A DNA stretch of 64,000 nucleotides, taken from NCBI RefSeq assembly GCF_003019815.1, contig NZ_CP027773.1, positions 1,375,001-1,439,000 of the forward strand. The letters run 5' to 3'. The DNA is from Variovorax sp. PMC12 (lineage in GTDB: Bacteria > Pseudomonadota > Gammaproteobacteria > Burkholderiales > Burkholderiaceae_C). Positions within the stretch are counted from its first letter, which is position 1. Each line of letters starts with the position of its first letter. The notes beneath the pieces are model-generated. The model was given only the letters and a program-made list of their open reading frames with translations. It had not been told where the DNA came from and did not search any database. The translations under genes were made by a program, and so were the position numbers. Below, in pieces: positions 37,673-49,152 of the stretch.

Positions 37673-38149
37673 TCAGATGTAGCGGACCGCCACGATTTCG
37701 TAGCGCTTGAGGCCGCCGGGTGCCTGCACTTCCGCGGTGTCGCCCTCTTCCTTGCCGATGAGCGCGCGCGCGATCGGGCTGGAGATGTTGATGAGGCCGA
37801 GCTTCAGGTCGGCTTCATCCTCGCCGACGATCTGGTACTTCACGGCCTCGCCGGATTCCTCTTCCTCCAGTTCGACCGTGGAGCCGAACACCACCTTGCC
37901 GCCGGCGTCGAGCTCGCTCGGGTCGATGATCTGCGCGGCCGACAGCTTGCCTTCGACTTCCTGGATGCGGCCTTCGATGAAGCCCTGGCGGTCCTTGGCG
38001 ACTTCGTACTCCGCGTTCTCGCTGAGGTCGCCCTGTGCGCGCGCTTCGGAGATCGCGTTGATGACCCAGGGACGGTCCACCGTCTTGAGCTGGTGCAGTT
38101 CGGCGCGCAGTTTTTCAGCGCCGCGCTTGGTGATCGGAATGGTGGCCAT
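37673..38149 (-). CDS. greA: Transcription elongation factor GreA
   Basis: GreA rescues backtracked RNA polymerase by stimulating transcript cleavage. The 158-residue protein has the N-terminal coiled coil (residues 1-75) with acidic tip region DLSENAEYEVAKDRQ near 43 and the C-terminal FKBP-like domain containing ISPIARALIGKEEGDTAEV, given here by its SPIARALIGK motif near 122. It starts MATIPITKRGAEKL, typical of GreA. It lies downstream of the Kdo hydroxylase gene, from which a hairpin separates it. Confidence 0.96.
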   Translation of the reverse strand: MATIPITKRGAEKLRAELHQLKTVDRPWVINAISEARAQGDLSENAEYEVAKDRQGFIEGRIQEVEGKLSAAQIIDPSELDAGGKVVFGSTVELEEEESGEAVKYQIVGEDEADLKLGLINISSPIARALIGKEEGDTAEVQAPGGLKRYEIVAVRYI

Positions 38150-38173
38150 GTTGTTGTTTCTCCATAAAGCGAA

Positions 38174-38199
38174 ACCGCCGAACGCTGCCGTTCGGCGGT
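38174..38199. terminator. Strong hairpin between the Kdo hydroxylase gene and greA
   Basis: ACCGCCGAACG and CGTTCGGCGGT pair perfectly over 11 bases with a four-base loop. Only a TTTC follows on the minus strand, so termination may be partial. It lies 24 bases before the greA start. Confidence 0.65.
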
Positions 38200-38215
38200 C
38201 GATTGAGGGAATTGA

Positions 38216-39085
38216 TCAGACGAGTGTGCGTCCGGTCAGCCGGCTCAGAATGGCGAGCGGGCTCGAGCCGGGATTGTATTGCTTCGATGCGGCCAGATGA
38301 AGCGTCTGCTCCAGCATGTATTGCCCCGCCATCACCGCGTGCGAGGTCTGGTCGGAGAAGCACACCCACACCGAACCCGGCGGGAACTTGGCGGTCTCCT
38401 GCGGCGAGCTTTCCTGGTACGCCATGTCCGACTTCATGCCGTCGTGCAGTTGCAGCATCAGGTGGTCGTACTCGCTGCGGAACGACTTGGTCACGTGCAG
38501 CGCCTGCAGCAGCTTGGCCTGCCAGCGCACATAGGGCTTGGCACGCGGCAGGAAGCGTTTGGCGATGTCCTCGAAAGGCTCGCCCACGCGCCACACGCGC
38601 GGTGCGCCTTCGGGATTGACGTTGGTGAAGACGCGCAGGATGCGTTCGCCGTAGTTGGGACGCGACGGGAATGCATCGACGTGCAAACGCCGGTCGTCCG
38701 CACGCCATGACTGCACGCGCGTCTCGACCTGTGCCGGCCGGTAGCTGGTGGGCGCCAGCCGCAGGGCCGGCGTGTAGTGCGGCAGCAAGCCATGAATGAG
38801 CTGCGTGGCCTGCGCCCGGAAGCGCCCCACCATCGCGGCTGCCGCGCGCTGCACCGCCTCGTCGCCCACGGCGCCCTTGAGCTTGCCGTTGGCATCGAGG
38901 CTGATGTTGCGCACGTCGGGCGACAGCAGGGTTGGCGTCAGCAGGCTGCGCTCTTCGGGCAGCAGCTCGAAGCCCAGGCGCGGAAAGTACAGCACCTTGC
39001 CCGCTTCCAGCTCCGCGATCCACGCCTCGTTGGGCGTGGCCGCGTTCCAGTCCGTCAGGTCCAGTTCGACGAGCTGCGTTTCCAT
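38216..39085 (-). CDS. kdoO: Kdo hydroxylase family protein (Fe(II)/2-oxoglutarate type)
   Basis: A 289-residue protein resembling KdoO, the iron and 2-oxoglutarate dependent enzyme that hydroxylates the outer Kdo of lipopolysaccharide at C-3 to give Ko. The iron-binding HxD motif is H135-V-D137 in LHVDAFPSRP, and the distal His is probably H249 in QTSHAVMAG. It follows carB on the same strand with an 11-base gap, so it may be cotranscribed with carAB. Conversion of Kdo to Ko makes the core more acid-stable, which is family knowledge, not visible here. Confidence 0.8.
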   Translation of the reverse strand: METQLVELDLTDWNAATPNEAWIAELEAGKVLYFPRLGFELLPEERSLLTPTLLSPDVRNISLDANGKLKGAVGDEAVQRAAAAMVGRFRAQATQLIHGLLPHYTPALRLAPTSYRPAQVETRVQSWRADDRRLHVDAFPSRPNYGERILRVFTNVNPEGAPRVWRVGEPFEDIAKRFLPRAKPYVRWQAKLLQALHVTKSFRSEYDHLMLQLHDGMKSDMAYQESSPQETAKFPPGSVWVCFSDQTSHAVMAGQYMLEQTLHLAASKQYNPGSSPLAILSRLTGRTLV

Positions 39086-39096
39086 GATGACGACGC

Positions 39097-42337
<3,241 letters not shown>

Positions 42338-42345
<8 letters not shown>

Positions 42346-43537
42346 TCTTGTTCTCCGTCTTGTGCTTTTCCATGAGTGCCGTGAAGCGATCGAACAGATA
42401 GCCGATGTCGTGCGGGCCCGGCGAGGCTTCAGGGTGGCCCTGGAAGCAGAACGCGGGCTTGTCGGTGCGCGCCAGGCCCTGCAGCGTGTTGTCGAACAGG
42501 CTGATGTGCGTGGGACGCAGGTTGGCCGGCAGCGACTTCTCGTCGACCGCGAAGCCGTGGTTCTGGCTGGTGATGCTCACGCGGCCGTTGTCGAGGTCCT
42601 TCACGGGATGGTTCGCGCCGTGGTGGCCGAACTTCATCTTGAAGGTCTTGGCGCCGGAGGCCAGCGCCATGATCTGGTGGCCCAGGCAGATGCCGAAGGT
42701 GGGAATGCCGGTCTCGATCAGTTCCTTGACGGCGCTGATGGCGTAGTCGCAAGGCTCCGGGTCGCCGGGGCCGTTGGCCAGGAAGATGCCATCGGGCTTG
42801 AGCTTGAGCACGTCGGCCGCGGGTGTCTGAGCCGGCACCACGGTGATGCGCGCGCCGCGCTGGGCGATCATGCGCAGGATGTTCTTCTTGACGCCGTAGT
42901 CGAAGGCAACCACGTGGAACTTGGGCGTGATCTGCACGCCGTAGCCCGGCTTGCCGTTCAGGTTGACGAGCTTCCACTCGGTCTCGGTCCACTCGTAGGT
43001 CTGGGTGACCGACACCACCTTGGCGAGGTCGAGGCCGGCCATGCTCGGCGCGGCCTTGGCGGCGGCGATGGCCTTGTCGATCAGCGCCTGCGTCACGGTC
43101 TCGCCTTCCGCGAGGCCCAGGATGCAGCCGTTCTGCGCGCCGTGGGTGCGCAGGTGGCGCGTGAGCTTGCGGGTGTCGATGTTCGCGATGGCCACCGTGT
43201 TGCCGGACACGAGGTACTCGGTCAGCGTGGCGGTCTTGCGGAAATTGGAGGCGACGAGGGGCAGGTCCTTGATGATCAGGCCCGCGGCATGGATCTTGTC
43301 GGCTTCGATGTCCTCGCCGTTGACGCCGTAGTTGCCGATGTGCGGATACGTGAGGGTCACGATCTGCTGGCAGTAGCTCGGGTCGGTGAGGATTTCCTGG
43401 TAACCGGTCATGGCGGTGTTGAACACCACCTCACCGGTCGTGGAGCCGGCGGCTCCGATCGAATTGCCTTGAAAGACCGTGCCGTCTGCGAGCGCCAGGA
43501 TGGCGGGCGGGAAACTTCCCTTGAGAGACAAAAGCAC
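42338..43537 (-). CDS. carA: Carbamoyl-phosphate synthase small subunit
   Basis: CarA supplies ammonia by hydrolysing glutamine for CarB. The 399 residues contain the N-terminal CPSase domain (FNTAMTGYQEILTDPSYCQQ near residue 45, in short TGYQEI) and a C-terminal class I glutamine amidotransferase with the nucleophile in FGICLGHQIMA near 275 and His-Glu in GHPEASPG near 368. The start is a GTG at 43537 with GGAGA ribosome-binding site; TTG two codons later is possible. A 142-base leader precedes it. Confidence 0.97.
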
Positions 43538-43679
43538 TGGGTTCTCCGGATGGTTACGGTCGCCCGGAGCCCCAGGCGCGTTGCCTGCGGACTGCTGCTT
43601 AAGGGGATTTTGGCGTTAAAGGCGGCCGGGCGACGCTGATTTGCGAGTAAGCCCCCGATTGTAGCTCGGACTGGATGTG
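43538..43679 (-). promoter_or_regulatory. carA leader with inverted repeat and candidate promoter
   Basis: Untranslated region before carA. A possible -10 box TACAAT lies at 43658-43663 (minus strand) but its -35 is weak. GTCGCCCGG at 43559-43567 and CCGGGCGAC at 43626-43634 are perfect nine-base complements and could fold the leader RNA into a hairpin. Regulation by pyrimidines is inference. Confidence 0.45.
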
Positions 43680-44465
43680 CTATTTGGCCGACAGGGCCGC
43701 TCCGCTGGCATGCAGGCAGATTGCAGCCGCCGCAGCCACGTTCAGAGACTCTTCGCCGCCGGGCTGGGCAATGCGGATATGGTGCGTGGCCCGGGCCTCC
43801 AGCGCCGCCGAGACGCCCTGCCCTTCATGCCCCATGAGCCAGGCGCAGGGGTGCGGCAGATCGGCCTTGTGCAGCCACTCGCCGCGATGCGAGCTCGTGG
43901 CCAGCAGCGGCACTGTCAATGCGTCCAGTGCCTCGGCTTCCACGCCTTCGATCAGCCGCAGCCCGAAATGGGCGCCCATGCCGGCGCGCAGCACCTTCGG
44001 CGCCCACAGCGCGGCCGTGCCCTTGAGCGCGATCACTTGGGTAAACCCGAAGGCCGCAGCGCTTCGCAGGATGGAACCAGCATTGCCTGCGTCCTGCAGG
44101 CGATCGAGGACCACGCTCGGTGCGTCGGCCAGCAGTTCGGGCCTGGCCGGCAGCTCCAGCACGAAACCCATGGGCGCGGGAGATTCGAGGCCGCTGACGC
44201 CGCGCAGCAGGTCGTCGCTGACGACGACCGTCTTGCCCGCATCTCGCGCCCATTCCGCCGGCGCCTGCGGCCAGAAGGACTCGGAAAACACCGCGATCGC
44301 CGGCCTGACGCCGCGCGCCAGCGCCGCCCGGCACAAATGGTCGCCCTCGAGCCAGATGCGGCCCAGCTTGCGGTAGGCGCCCGGGTCCTGCGCGAGCTTG
44401 CGCAGATCCTTGAGCAATGGGTTGTCGCGCGAGCTGATGTGGCTGGCGCCGGTGTCGGAGGTCAT
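43680..44465 (-). CDS. TrmH/SpoU family RNA 2'-O-methyltransferase
   Basis: A 261-residue knotted SAM-dependent methyltransferase for rRNA or tRNA ribose. The N-terminal substrate-binding part (ISSRDNPLLKDLRKL) is followed by the SPOUT motifs: VVLDRLQDAGNAGSILRSA near residue 118, in short DAGNAGSILR; LMGHEGQG near 210; and IAQPGGEESLNVAAAAAI, in short ESLNVAAA, near 232. The ATG at 44465, seven bases after the rnhB stop, is preferred to 44486, which overlaps rnhB. It ends the large lpx-rnhB block. Target nucleotide unknown. Confidence 0.88.
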   Translation of the reverse strand: MTSDTGASHISSRDNPLLKDLRKLAQDPGAYRKLGRIWLEGDHLCRAALARGVRPAIAVFSESFWPQAPAEWARDAGKTVVVSDDLLRGVSGLESPAPMGFVLELPARPELLADAPSVVLDRLQDAGNAGSILRSAAAFGFTQVIALKGTAALWAPKVLRAGMGAHFGLRLIEGVEAEALDALTVPLLATSSHRGEWLHKADLPHPCAWLMGHEGQGVSAALEARATHHIRIAQPGGEESLNVAAAAAICLHASGAALSAK

Positions 44466-44472
44466 GCGGGCT

Positions 44473-45186
44473 TCAGGGGGCGGCATGCAGATCGAGGCGC
44501 ACGGACTCGGTCACGCCGATGACCATTGCCGGCGGCACGGATTCCGCCTCGACGCTCCCGGCAGCCGTGCGGGCCAGCGCCGCCGCCACCGGGCTGAAAG
44601 ACCTGCGATGGTGCACGCAGGCCCCATGGCGCTTGAGCGCCTCCAGGTGCTCGGGCGTGCCGTAGCCCTTGTGGCCGGCAAAGCCGTAGTGGGGAAATTC
44701 GATATGCAGTTGCTCGCACAGCCGGTCGCGGTGCACCTTGGCCAGGATCGACGCCGCCGAGATCGCCTTGACCCGCGCATCGCCCTTGACGATGGCCTCG
44801 GCCAGCACGTCGAGCGTCGGCAGGCGGTTGCCGTCGACCAGCACCTTCACCGGCTTCAGCCGCAGGCCTTCGACGGCGCGGCGCATCGCGAGCATGGTGG
44901 CCTGCAGGATGTTGTGGGTGTCGATTTCCTCGACCGTGGCATGCGCGATCGAGCAGCACAGCGCCTTGGCCAGGATCTGGTCATGCAGGCGTTCGCGCTG
45001 CAGGGCGGTGAGCGTCTTGGAGTCGGCCAGCCCGCGGATCGGCCGCAGGTCGTCGAGGATCACGGCCGCTGCCACCACGGGCCCGGCCAGAGGGCCGCGC
45101 CCCGCCTCGTCGACGCCCGCCATCAGGCCCGGTGCGTCCCACACCAGCGGGGCTTGCTCAGCCTTCAAGAACTTTCTGGATCGCAT
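44473..45186 (-). CDS. rnhB: Ribonuclease HII
   Basis: RnhB removes ribonucleotides misincorporated in DNA and RNA from hybrids. The 237-residue form starts at the ATG at 45186. The catalytic DEAGRGPLAGPV motif has Asp26 and Glu27, the LADSKTL loop follows near 50, VDGN with catalytic Asp near 117, and SILAKVHRD with the last Asp near 145. The first 29 bases overlap the lpxB 3' end in another frame. A TTG at 45168 is a possible later start with an equally intact core. In E. coli dnaE follows; here a SpoU methyltransferase does. Confidence 0.93.
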   Translation of the reverse strand: MRSRKFLKAEQAPLVWDAPGLMAGVDEAGRGPLAGPVVAAAVILDDLRPIRGLADSKTLTALQRERLHDQILAKALCCSIAHATVEEIDTHNILQATMLAMRRAVEGLRLKPVKVLVDGNRLPTLDVLAEAIVKGDARVKAISAASILAKVHRDRLCEQLHIEFPHYGFAGHKGYGTPEHLEALKRHGACVHHRRSFSPVAAALARTAAGSVEAESVPPAMVIGVTESVRLDLHAAP

Positions 45187-46315
45187 CGGCGCAAAGTGTC
45201 GGCGTATCGCGCTGCAATTGCACATGCAGCTCTGAAAATCTTTGTTGCAGCGCCCGGGTCTTCTCCGGAGCATCCAACCAGGCCAACGTGGCCTTGGCCA
45301 GCGCTTCCGGCGTGGCGGCTTCCTGCAGCAGTTCCGGCACCACGAAGTCGCGGCACAGGATGTTCGGCAGGCCGACCCAGGGCTGCAGCTGCTTGCGCTG
45401 CATGAGGCGCCAAGACAGCGCATTCATGTTGTAGGCGATGACCATCGGCCGCTTGAACAGCGCCGCTTCGAGCGTGGCAGTACCGCTGGCGATCAGCGTG
45501 GCGTCACAGGCGGCCAGCGCGGCATGCGACTGGCCGTCGAGCAGCTTCACGCGGCCGGTCATGCCGCTGGCCTGCAGCAGCGCCTCGACTTCCGCGCGCA
45601 GGCTCGGAATGATGGGCGCCACGAACTGGACGCCCGGCCGCTCCTTCTGCATCAGCGCGGCGGCCGCGAAGAACCGGGCCGCCAGGTAGCGCACTTCCGA
45701 ACGGCGGCTGCCGGGCAGCAGGGCCACGACCTGTGCGTCGGGCGCGAAGCCCATGGCGGCGCGCGCGCCGGCGCGGTCGGGCGCCATCGGAATCACGTTG
45801 GCCAGCGGGTGGCCGACGTAGCTGCCCGCGACGCCATGCTCCGCCAGCAACTCGGGCTCGAACGGAAAGATGCACAGCACATGGTCGGCGGCGGCACGGA
45901 CCTTCTCGATGCGCTCCGGCCGCCAGGCCCAGATCGACGGGCAGATGAAATGCACCGTCTTCATGCCACGGCTGCGCAGGCCTGCTTCGAGATCGAGATT
46001 GAAGTCGGGGGCGTCGACGCCGATGAACAGCTCGGCCCACTCGCGCAGCAGGCGGGCCTTGAGCTGGCGCCGGATGCCGGCGATCTCGGCGTAGTGCCGC
46101 AGCACTTCGACGTAACCGCGCACCGCGAGCTTTTCCTGCGGCCACCAGCTCTGGAAGCCGTGGGCCAGCATGCGGGGACCGCCGATGCCCACCGTCTGCA
46201 GGTCGGGCCAGCGGGCCCGCAGGCCGTCGAGCAGCAGCCCCGCGAGCAAGTCGCCGGAGGCTTCGCCGGCGACCAGCGCAAAGCGTCGCTGTCCGTCCTT
46301 CTGCATCGCGGTCAC
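45158..46315 (-). CDS. lpxB: Lipid-A-disaccharide synthase
   Basis: LpxB joins UDP-diacylglucosamine and lipid X to the lipid A disaccharide at the inner-membrane face. The 385 residues include GEASGDLLAG near residue 19, the glycosyltransferase-fold IGIGGPRM-type stretch (VGIGGPRML), APDFNLDLE near 102, PSIWAWRPERI near 128 and LLPGSRRSEVRYL near 193. GTG at 46315 or ATG at 46306 are both possible starts; the former lies one base after the lpxA stop. It overlaps rnhB by 29 bases. Confidence 0.95.
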   Translation of the reverse strand: MTAMQKDGQRRFALVAGEASGDLLAGLLLDGLRARWPDLQTVGIGGPRMLAHGFQSWWPQEKLAVRGYVEVLRHYAEIAGIRRQLKARLLREWAELFIGVDAPDFNLDLEAGLRSRGMKTVHFICPSIWAWRPERIEKVRAAADHVLCIFPFEPELLAEHGVAGSYVGHPLANVIPMAPDRAGARAAMGFAPDAQVVALLPGSRRSEVRYLAARFFAAAALMQKERPGVQFVAPIIPSLRAEVEALLQASGMTGRVKLLDGQSHAALAACDATLIASGTATLEAALFKRPMVIAYNMNALSWRLMQRKQLQPWVGLPNILCRDFVVPELLQEAATPEALAKATLAWLDAPEKTRALQQRFSELHVQLQRDTPTLCADAIQKVLEG

Positions 46316-46316
46316 G

Positions 46317-47105
46317 TCAGCGAGCGATGCCGCGGGTCGAGTTGGCGAGGAAGGATTCCATCAGCGCGACGTCGCCGGCGGCTTCCGGCATTTCAGCCGC
46401 GAGCGCGGCAATGGCCGTGCGCGCCTCCTCGAGCGTCTTGCCCTGGCGGTACAGCAGCCGGTGCATCTGCTTCACCGCGGCGAGCCGCTGCGCGGAGAAG
46501 TCGCGCCGGCGCAAGCCGACGATGTTGAAGCCGCGCACGGCCAGCGGATTGCCGTCGACCAGCATGAACGGCGGCACATCCTGGGTGACGGCGCTGGCGA
46601 AGCCGAGCATCGCGTGAGCGCCGATCGAAACGAACTGGTGGATGCCCGTGAGCCCGCCGACAGTGACCCAGTCGGCCAGGTGCACATGTCCCGCCAGCGT
46701 GGTGTTGTTGGACAGCGTGGTGTGGTTGTCGACACGGCAGTCGTGCGCGATGTGCGTGTACGCCATGATCCAGTTGTCGCTGCCCACGCGCGTCACGCCG
46801 CCCGCCCCCGGCACGCCGAGGTTGAACGTGCAGAACTCGCGAATGACGTTGCGGTCGCCGATGACGAGCTCGGTCGGCTCGCCGGCGTATTTCTTGTCCT
46901 GTGGCACGGCTCCGAGGGACGAGAACTGGAAGATCCGGTTGTCACGCCCGATGGTTGTGCGCCCTTCGATCACGCAATGCGCGCCGACGGTGGTGCCCGC
47001 GGCGATCCGCACGTGCGGGCCGATCACGGTATAGGGCCCGACCGACACCGAGGCGTCGAGTTCTGCCTGGGGGTCGACGAGTGCTGTCGAATGAACCTGG
47101 GTCAT
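46317..47105 (-). CDS. lpxA: UDP-N-acetylglucosamine O-acyltransferase
   Basis: LpxA performs the first step of lipid A synthesis, moving a 3-hydroxyacyl chain from ACP to UDP-GlcNAc. The 262-residue protein has the left-handed beta-helix in residues 1-190, with hexapeptide repeats such as VGPYTVIGPHVRIAAG, the catalytic His in IAHDCRVDNHT near 125, and a C-terminal helical domain with KQMHRLLYRQG near 220. Length equals E. coli LpxA (262). It precedes lpxB by one base and follows fabZ, the conserved order. Confidence 0.96.
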   Translation of the reverse strand: MTQVHSTALVDPQAELDASVSVGPYTVIGPHVRIAAGTTVGAHCVIEGRTTIGRDNRIFQFSSLGAVPQDKKYAGEPTELVIGDRNVIREFCTFNLGVPGAGGVTRVGSDNWIMAYTHIAHDCRVDNHTTLSNNTTLAGHVHLADWVTVGGLTGIHQFVSIGAHAMLGFASAVTQDVPPFMLVDGNPLAVRGFNIVGLRRRDFSAQRLAAVKQMHRLLYRQGKTLEEARTAIAALAAEMPEAAGDVALMESFLANSTRGIAR

Positions 47106-47135
47106 GCCTTGTGAAAGCAGCTGGCTGCGGCCGGA

Positions 47136-47585
47136 TCAGTTGATCTGGCGCATCGCGCACATCAGGGTCGCCTCGCAGGCAAGTTCGCTGCCCACCAGGG
47201 CGCGACCCTTGAACTTCGAGATGCCGGCCTTCATGCGTTCGATCTCGACTTCGAGCGTGAGCTGGTCGCCGGGTTCCACAGGGCGCTTGAAGCGCGCGCC
47301 GTCGATGGCGGCGAAGTAATAGACGGTGTTGTCGTCCGGCACGATGTCGAGCGAATGGAACGACAGCAGCGCCGCGGCCTGGGCCATGGCTTCGAGCATC
47401 AGCACGCCCGGCATCACCGGGCGGTGCGGAAAGTGGCCGTTGAAGAACGGCTCGTTCATCGTCACGTTCTTGAGCGCCGTGATGCGCTTGCCCTTTTCCA
47501 TGTCCAGCACGCGGTCCACCAGCAGGAACGGGTAGCGGTGGGGCAGCAGCTTGAGGATTTGATGGATATCGAGCGTCGTCGTCAT
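47136..47585 (-). CDS. fabZ: 3-hydroxyacyl-ACP dehydratase FabZ
   Basis: FabZ dehydrates 3-hydroxyacyl-ACP in fatty acid elongation and competes with LpxA and LpxD for the same substrate. The 149-residue hot-dog protein has LLPHRYPFLLVDRV near residue 13, the catalytic His51 in FFNGHFPHRPVMPGV and Glu65 in MLEAMAQA. I use the ATG at 47585; an in-frame ATG at 47612 overlaps the lpxD stop (ATGA) and adds nine residues, and cannot be excluded. Its place between lpxD and lpxA is conserved. Confidence 0.95.
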   Translation of the reverse strand: MTTTLDIHQILKLLPHRYPFLLVDRVLDMEKGKRITALKNVTMNEPFFNGHFPHRPVMPGVLMLEAMAQAAALLSFHSLDIVPDDNTVYYFAAIDGARFKRPVEPGDQLTLEVEIERMKAGISKFKGRALVGSELACEATLMCAMRQIN

Positions 47586-47608
47586 GATTTTCTGGTCCTG
47601 CATCGTCG

Positions 47609-48586
47609 TCATTTTTTCGAGGGAGCCTTCTCCAGCGCCTTCAGTCGTTCGCGCAGGGTGTGCAACTGCTTGAGCGTTGCCGCATTTTTTTCCCAGCTCG
47701 CATTGTCATCGATGGGAAACATGCCTGTGTATTGGCCGGCCTTGTGGATCGAACGGGTAACAATGGTCGCAGCGGACACGTGAACACCGTCCGCCACCGT
47801 CAGGTGGCCCAGCACGATGGCGCCGCCGCCGAAGGTGCAGTTGGCGCCGATGATCGCGCTGCCGGCCACGCCGACGCAGCCCGCCATTGCGGTGTTCCGG
47901 CCGACGCGCACGTTGTGGCCGATCTGGATCAGGTTGTCGAGCTTGACGCCGTCTTCGATCACCGTGTCGTCGAGTGCGCCGCGGTCGATGCAGGTGTTGG
48001 CGCCGATCTCGACGTCGTTGCCGATGCGCACCGCACCCAACTGCTCGATCTTGACCCACTGCCCTTGGTGCAGCGCAAGGCCGAAGCCGTCGGCACCGAT
48101 GACCACGCCAGGGTGCAGCAGGCAGCGTTCGCCGATCGCGCAATCTTCGCTGACTGTCACGCGCGACTTCAGCACGGTGCCCGCGCCGATGCGCGCGCCC
48201 CGCTCCACCACGCACAGCGCGCCGATGCGTGCCGTTGCATCGACATGCGCCTCGGCATGGATGACCGCGCTGGGGTGGATGCGATCGGCCTCCGGGCGCG
48301 CATGGTGCGCCTTCCAAAGCTGCGTCAGGCGCGCGAAGTAGAAATAAGGATCGGGCGTGACGATGAAAGCGCCACGTGCGGCGGCCGCCTCGCGCATGGC
48401 GGGCGACACGATCACACAGGCAGCTTTGGACGCGGCCAGTTCCTGCTGGTATTTGGGATGGCTCAGGAAACTGAGCGCATCGGGCTGTGCATTCTGGAGC
48501 GGCGCCAGCCGCTCGATGGACAGCGTCGCATCGCCATGAAGCTCGCCCCCAAGGGCGTCAACGATGGCTCCGAGCTGCAGAGACAC
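47609..48586 (-). CDS. lpxD: UDP-3-O-acylglucosamine N-acyltransferase
   Basis: LpxD adds the second 3-hydroxyacyl chain, on nitrogen, in lipid A synthesis. The 325 residues have an N-terminal uridine-binding domain (residues 1-100), then a long left-handed beta-helix with repeats such as IGAGTVLKSRVTVSEDC and catalytic His in LIQIGHNVRVG near 243, and a C-terminal helix with LKQLHTLRERLKALE. The start is a GTG at 48586. Fifteen bases separate it from the skp homologue upstream. Confidence 0.95.
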   Translation of the reverse strand: MSLQLGAIVDALGGELHGDATLSIERLAPLQNAQPDALSFLSHPKYQQELAASKAACVIVSPAMREAAAARGAFIVTPDPYFYFARLTQLWKAHHARPEADRIHPSAVIHAEAHVDATARIGALCVVERGARIGAGTVLKSRVTVSEDCAIGERCLLHPGVVIGADGFGLALHQGQWVKIEQLGAVRIGNDVEIGANTCIDRGALDDTVIEDGVKLDNLIQIGHNVRVGRNTAMAGCVGVAGSAIIGANCTFGGGAIVLGHLTVADGVHVSAATIVTRSIHKAGQYTGMFPIDDNASWEKNAATLKQLHTLRERLKALEKAPSKK

Positions 48587-48600
48587 GCCGGTTCGCGGCG

Positions 48601-49152
48601 TTACTTGCCGGCCGCGGGCGCAGAAGAGCCGACCGACGCGTTCAGCGCCTTGATCACCTTGTCGGTGATGTCGTGCTTCGGGTTGATGTAGATCGCTTCC
48701 TGCAGGATGGCGTCGTACTTCTCGGCCTCGGCCACCTGCTTCACGACGCGGTTGGCGCGTTCGTAGACCTGCTGAAGCTCTTCGTTCTTGCGCGCGTTCA
48801 GGTCTTCCTGGAATTCACGCCGCTTGCGCTGGAAGTCACGGTCCTGGTCGACCAGCGAACGCTGGCGCGACACACGCTGGGATTCGGACAGCGTGGGCGC
48901 CTCGCGCTCGAACTTCTCGGATGCGGCCTTCAGCGCCTCGCCCTGCGTGGTCAGGTCTTTCTCGCGCTTGAGAAACTCCGCCTCGAGCTTGGCCTGCGCG
49001 GCCTTGGCTGGCTGGGCTTCCCGCAGCACGCGGTCCGGATTCACGAAACCGATGCGAAAGGTTTCCTGTGCTTGCGCCTGGGCAGGCGCAGCAGCCAGCA
49101 CGAAAGCGGGAATCAACAGCGCGCCTGCCGCGGCGCGAATCAAATGCTTCAT
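48601..49152 (-). CDS. skp: OmpH/Skp family periplasmic chaperone
   Basis: A 183-residue periplasmic chaperone that escorts unfolded outer-membrane proteins to the Bam complex. A signal peptide (MKHLIRAAAGALLIPAFVLA in part, cleavage near AQAQ about residue 28) precedes IGFVNPDRVLRE, typical of OmpH, then a long charged coiled coil (residues 50-140, QAKLEAEFLKREKDL to NEELQQVYER) forming the tentacles. The C-terminus has DAILQEAIYINPKHDITDKVI, in short YINPKHDITD. It directly abuts bamA, its functional partner. Confidence 0.92.
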   Translation of the reverse strand: MKHLIRAAAGALLIPAFVLAAAPAQAQAQETFRIGFVNPDRVLREAQPAKAAQAKLEAEFLKREKDLTTQGEALKAASEKFEREAPTLSESQRVSRQRSLVDQDRDFQRKRREFQEDLNARKNEELQQVYERANRVVKQVAEAEKYDAILQEAIYINPKHDITDKVIKALNASVGSSAPAAGK

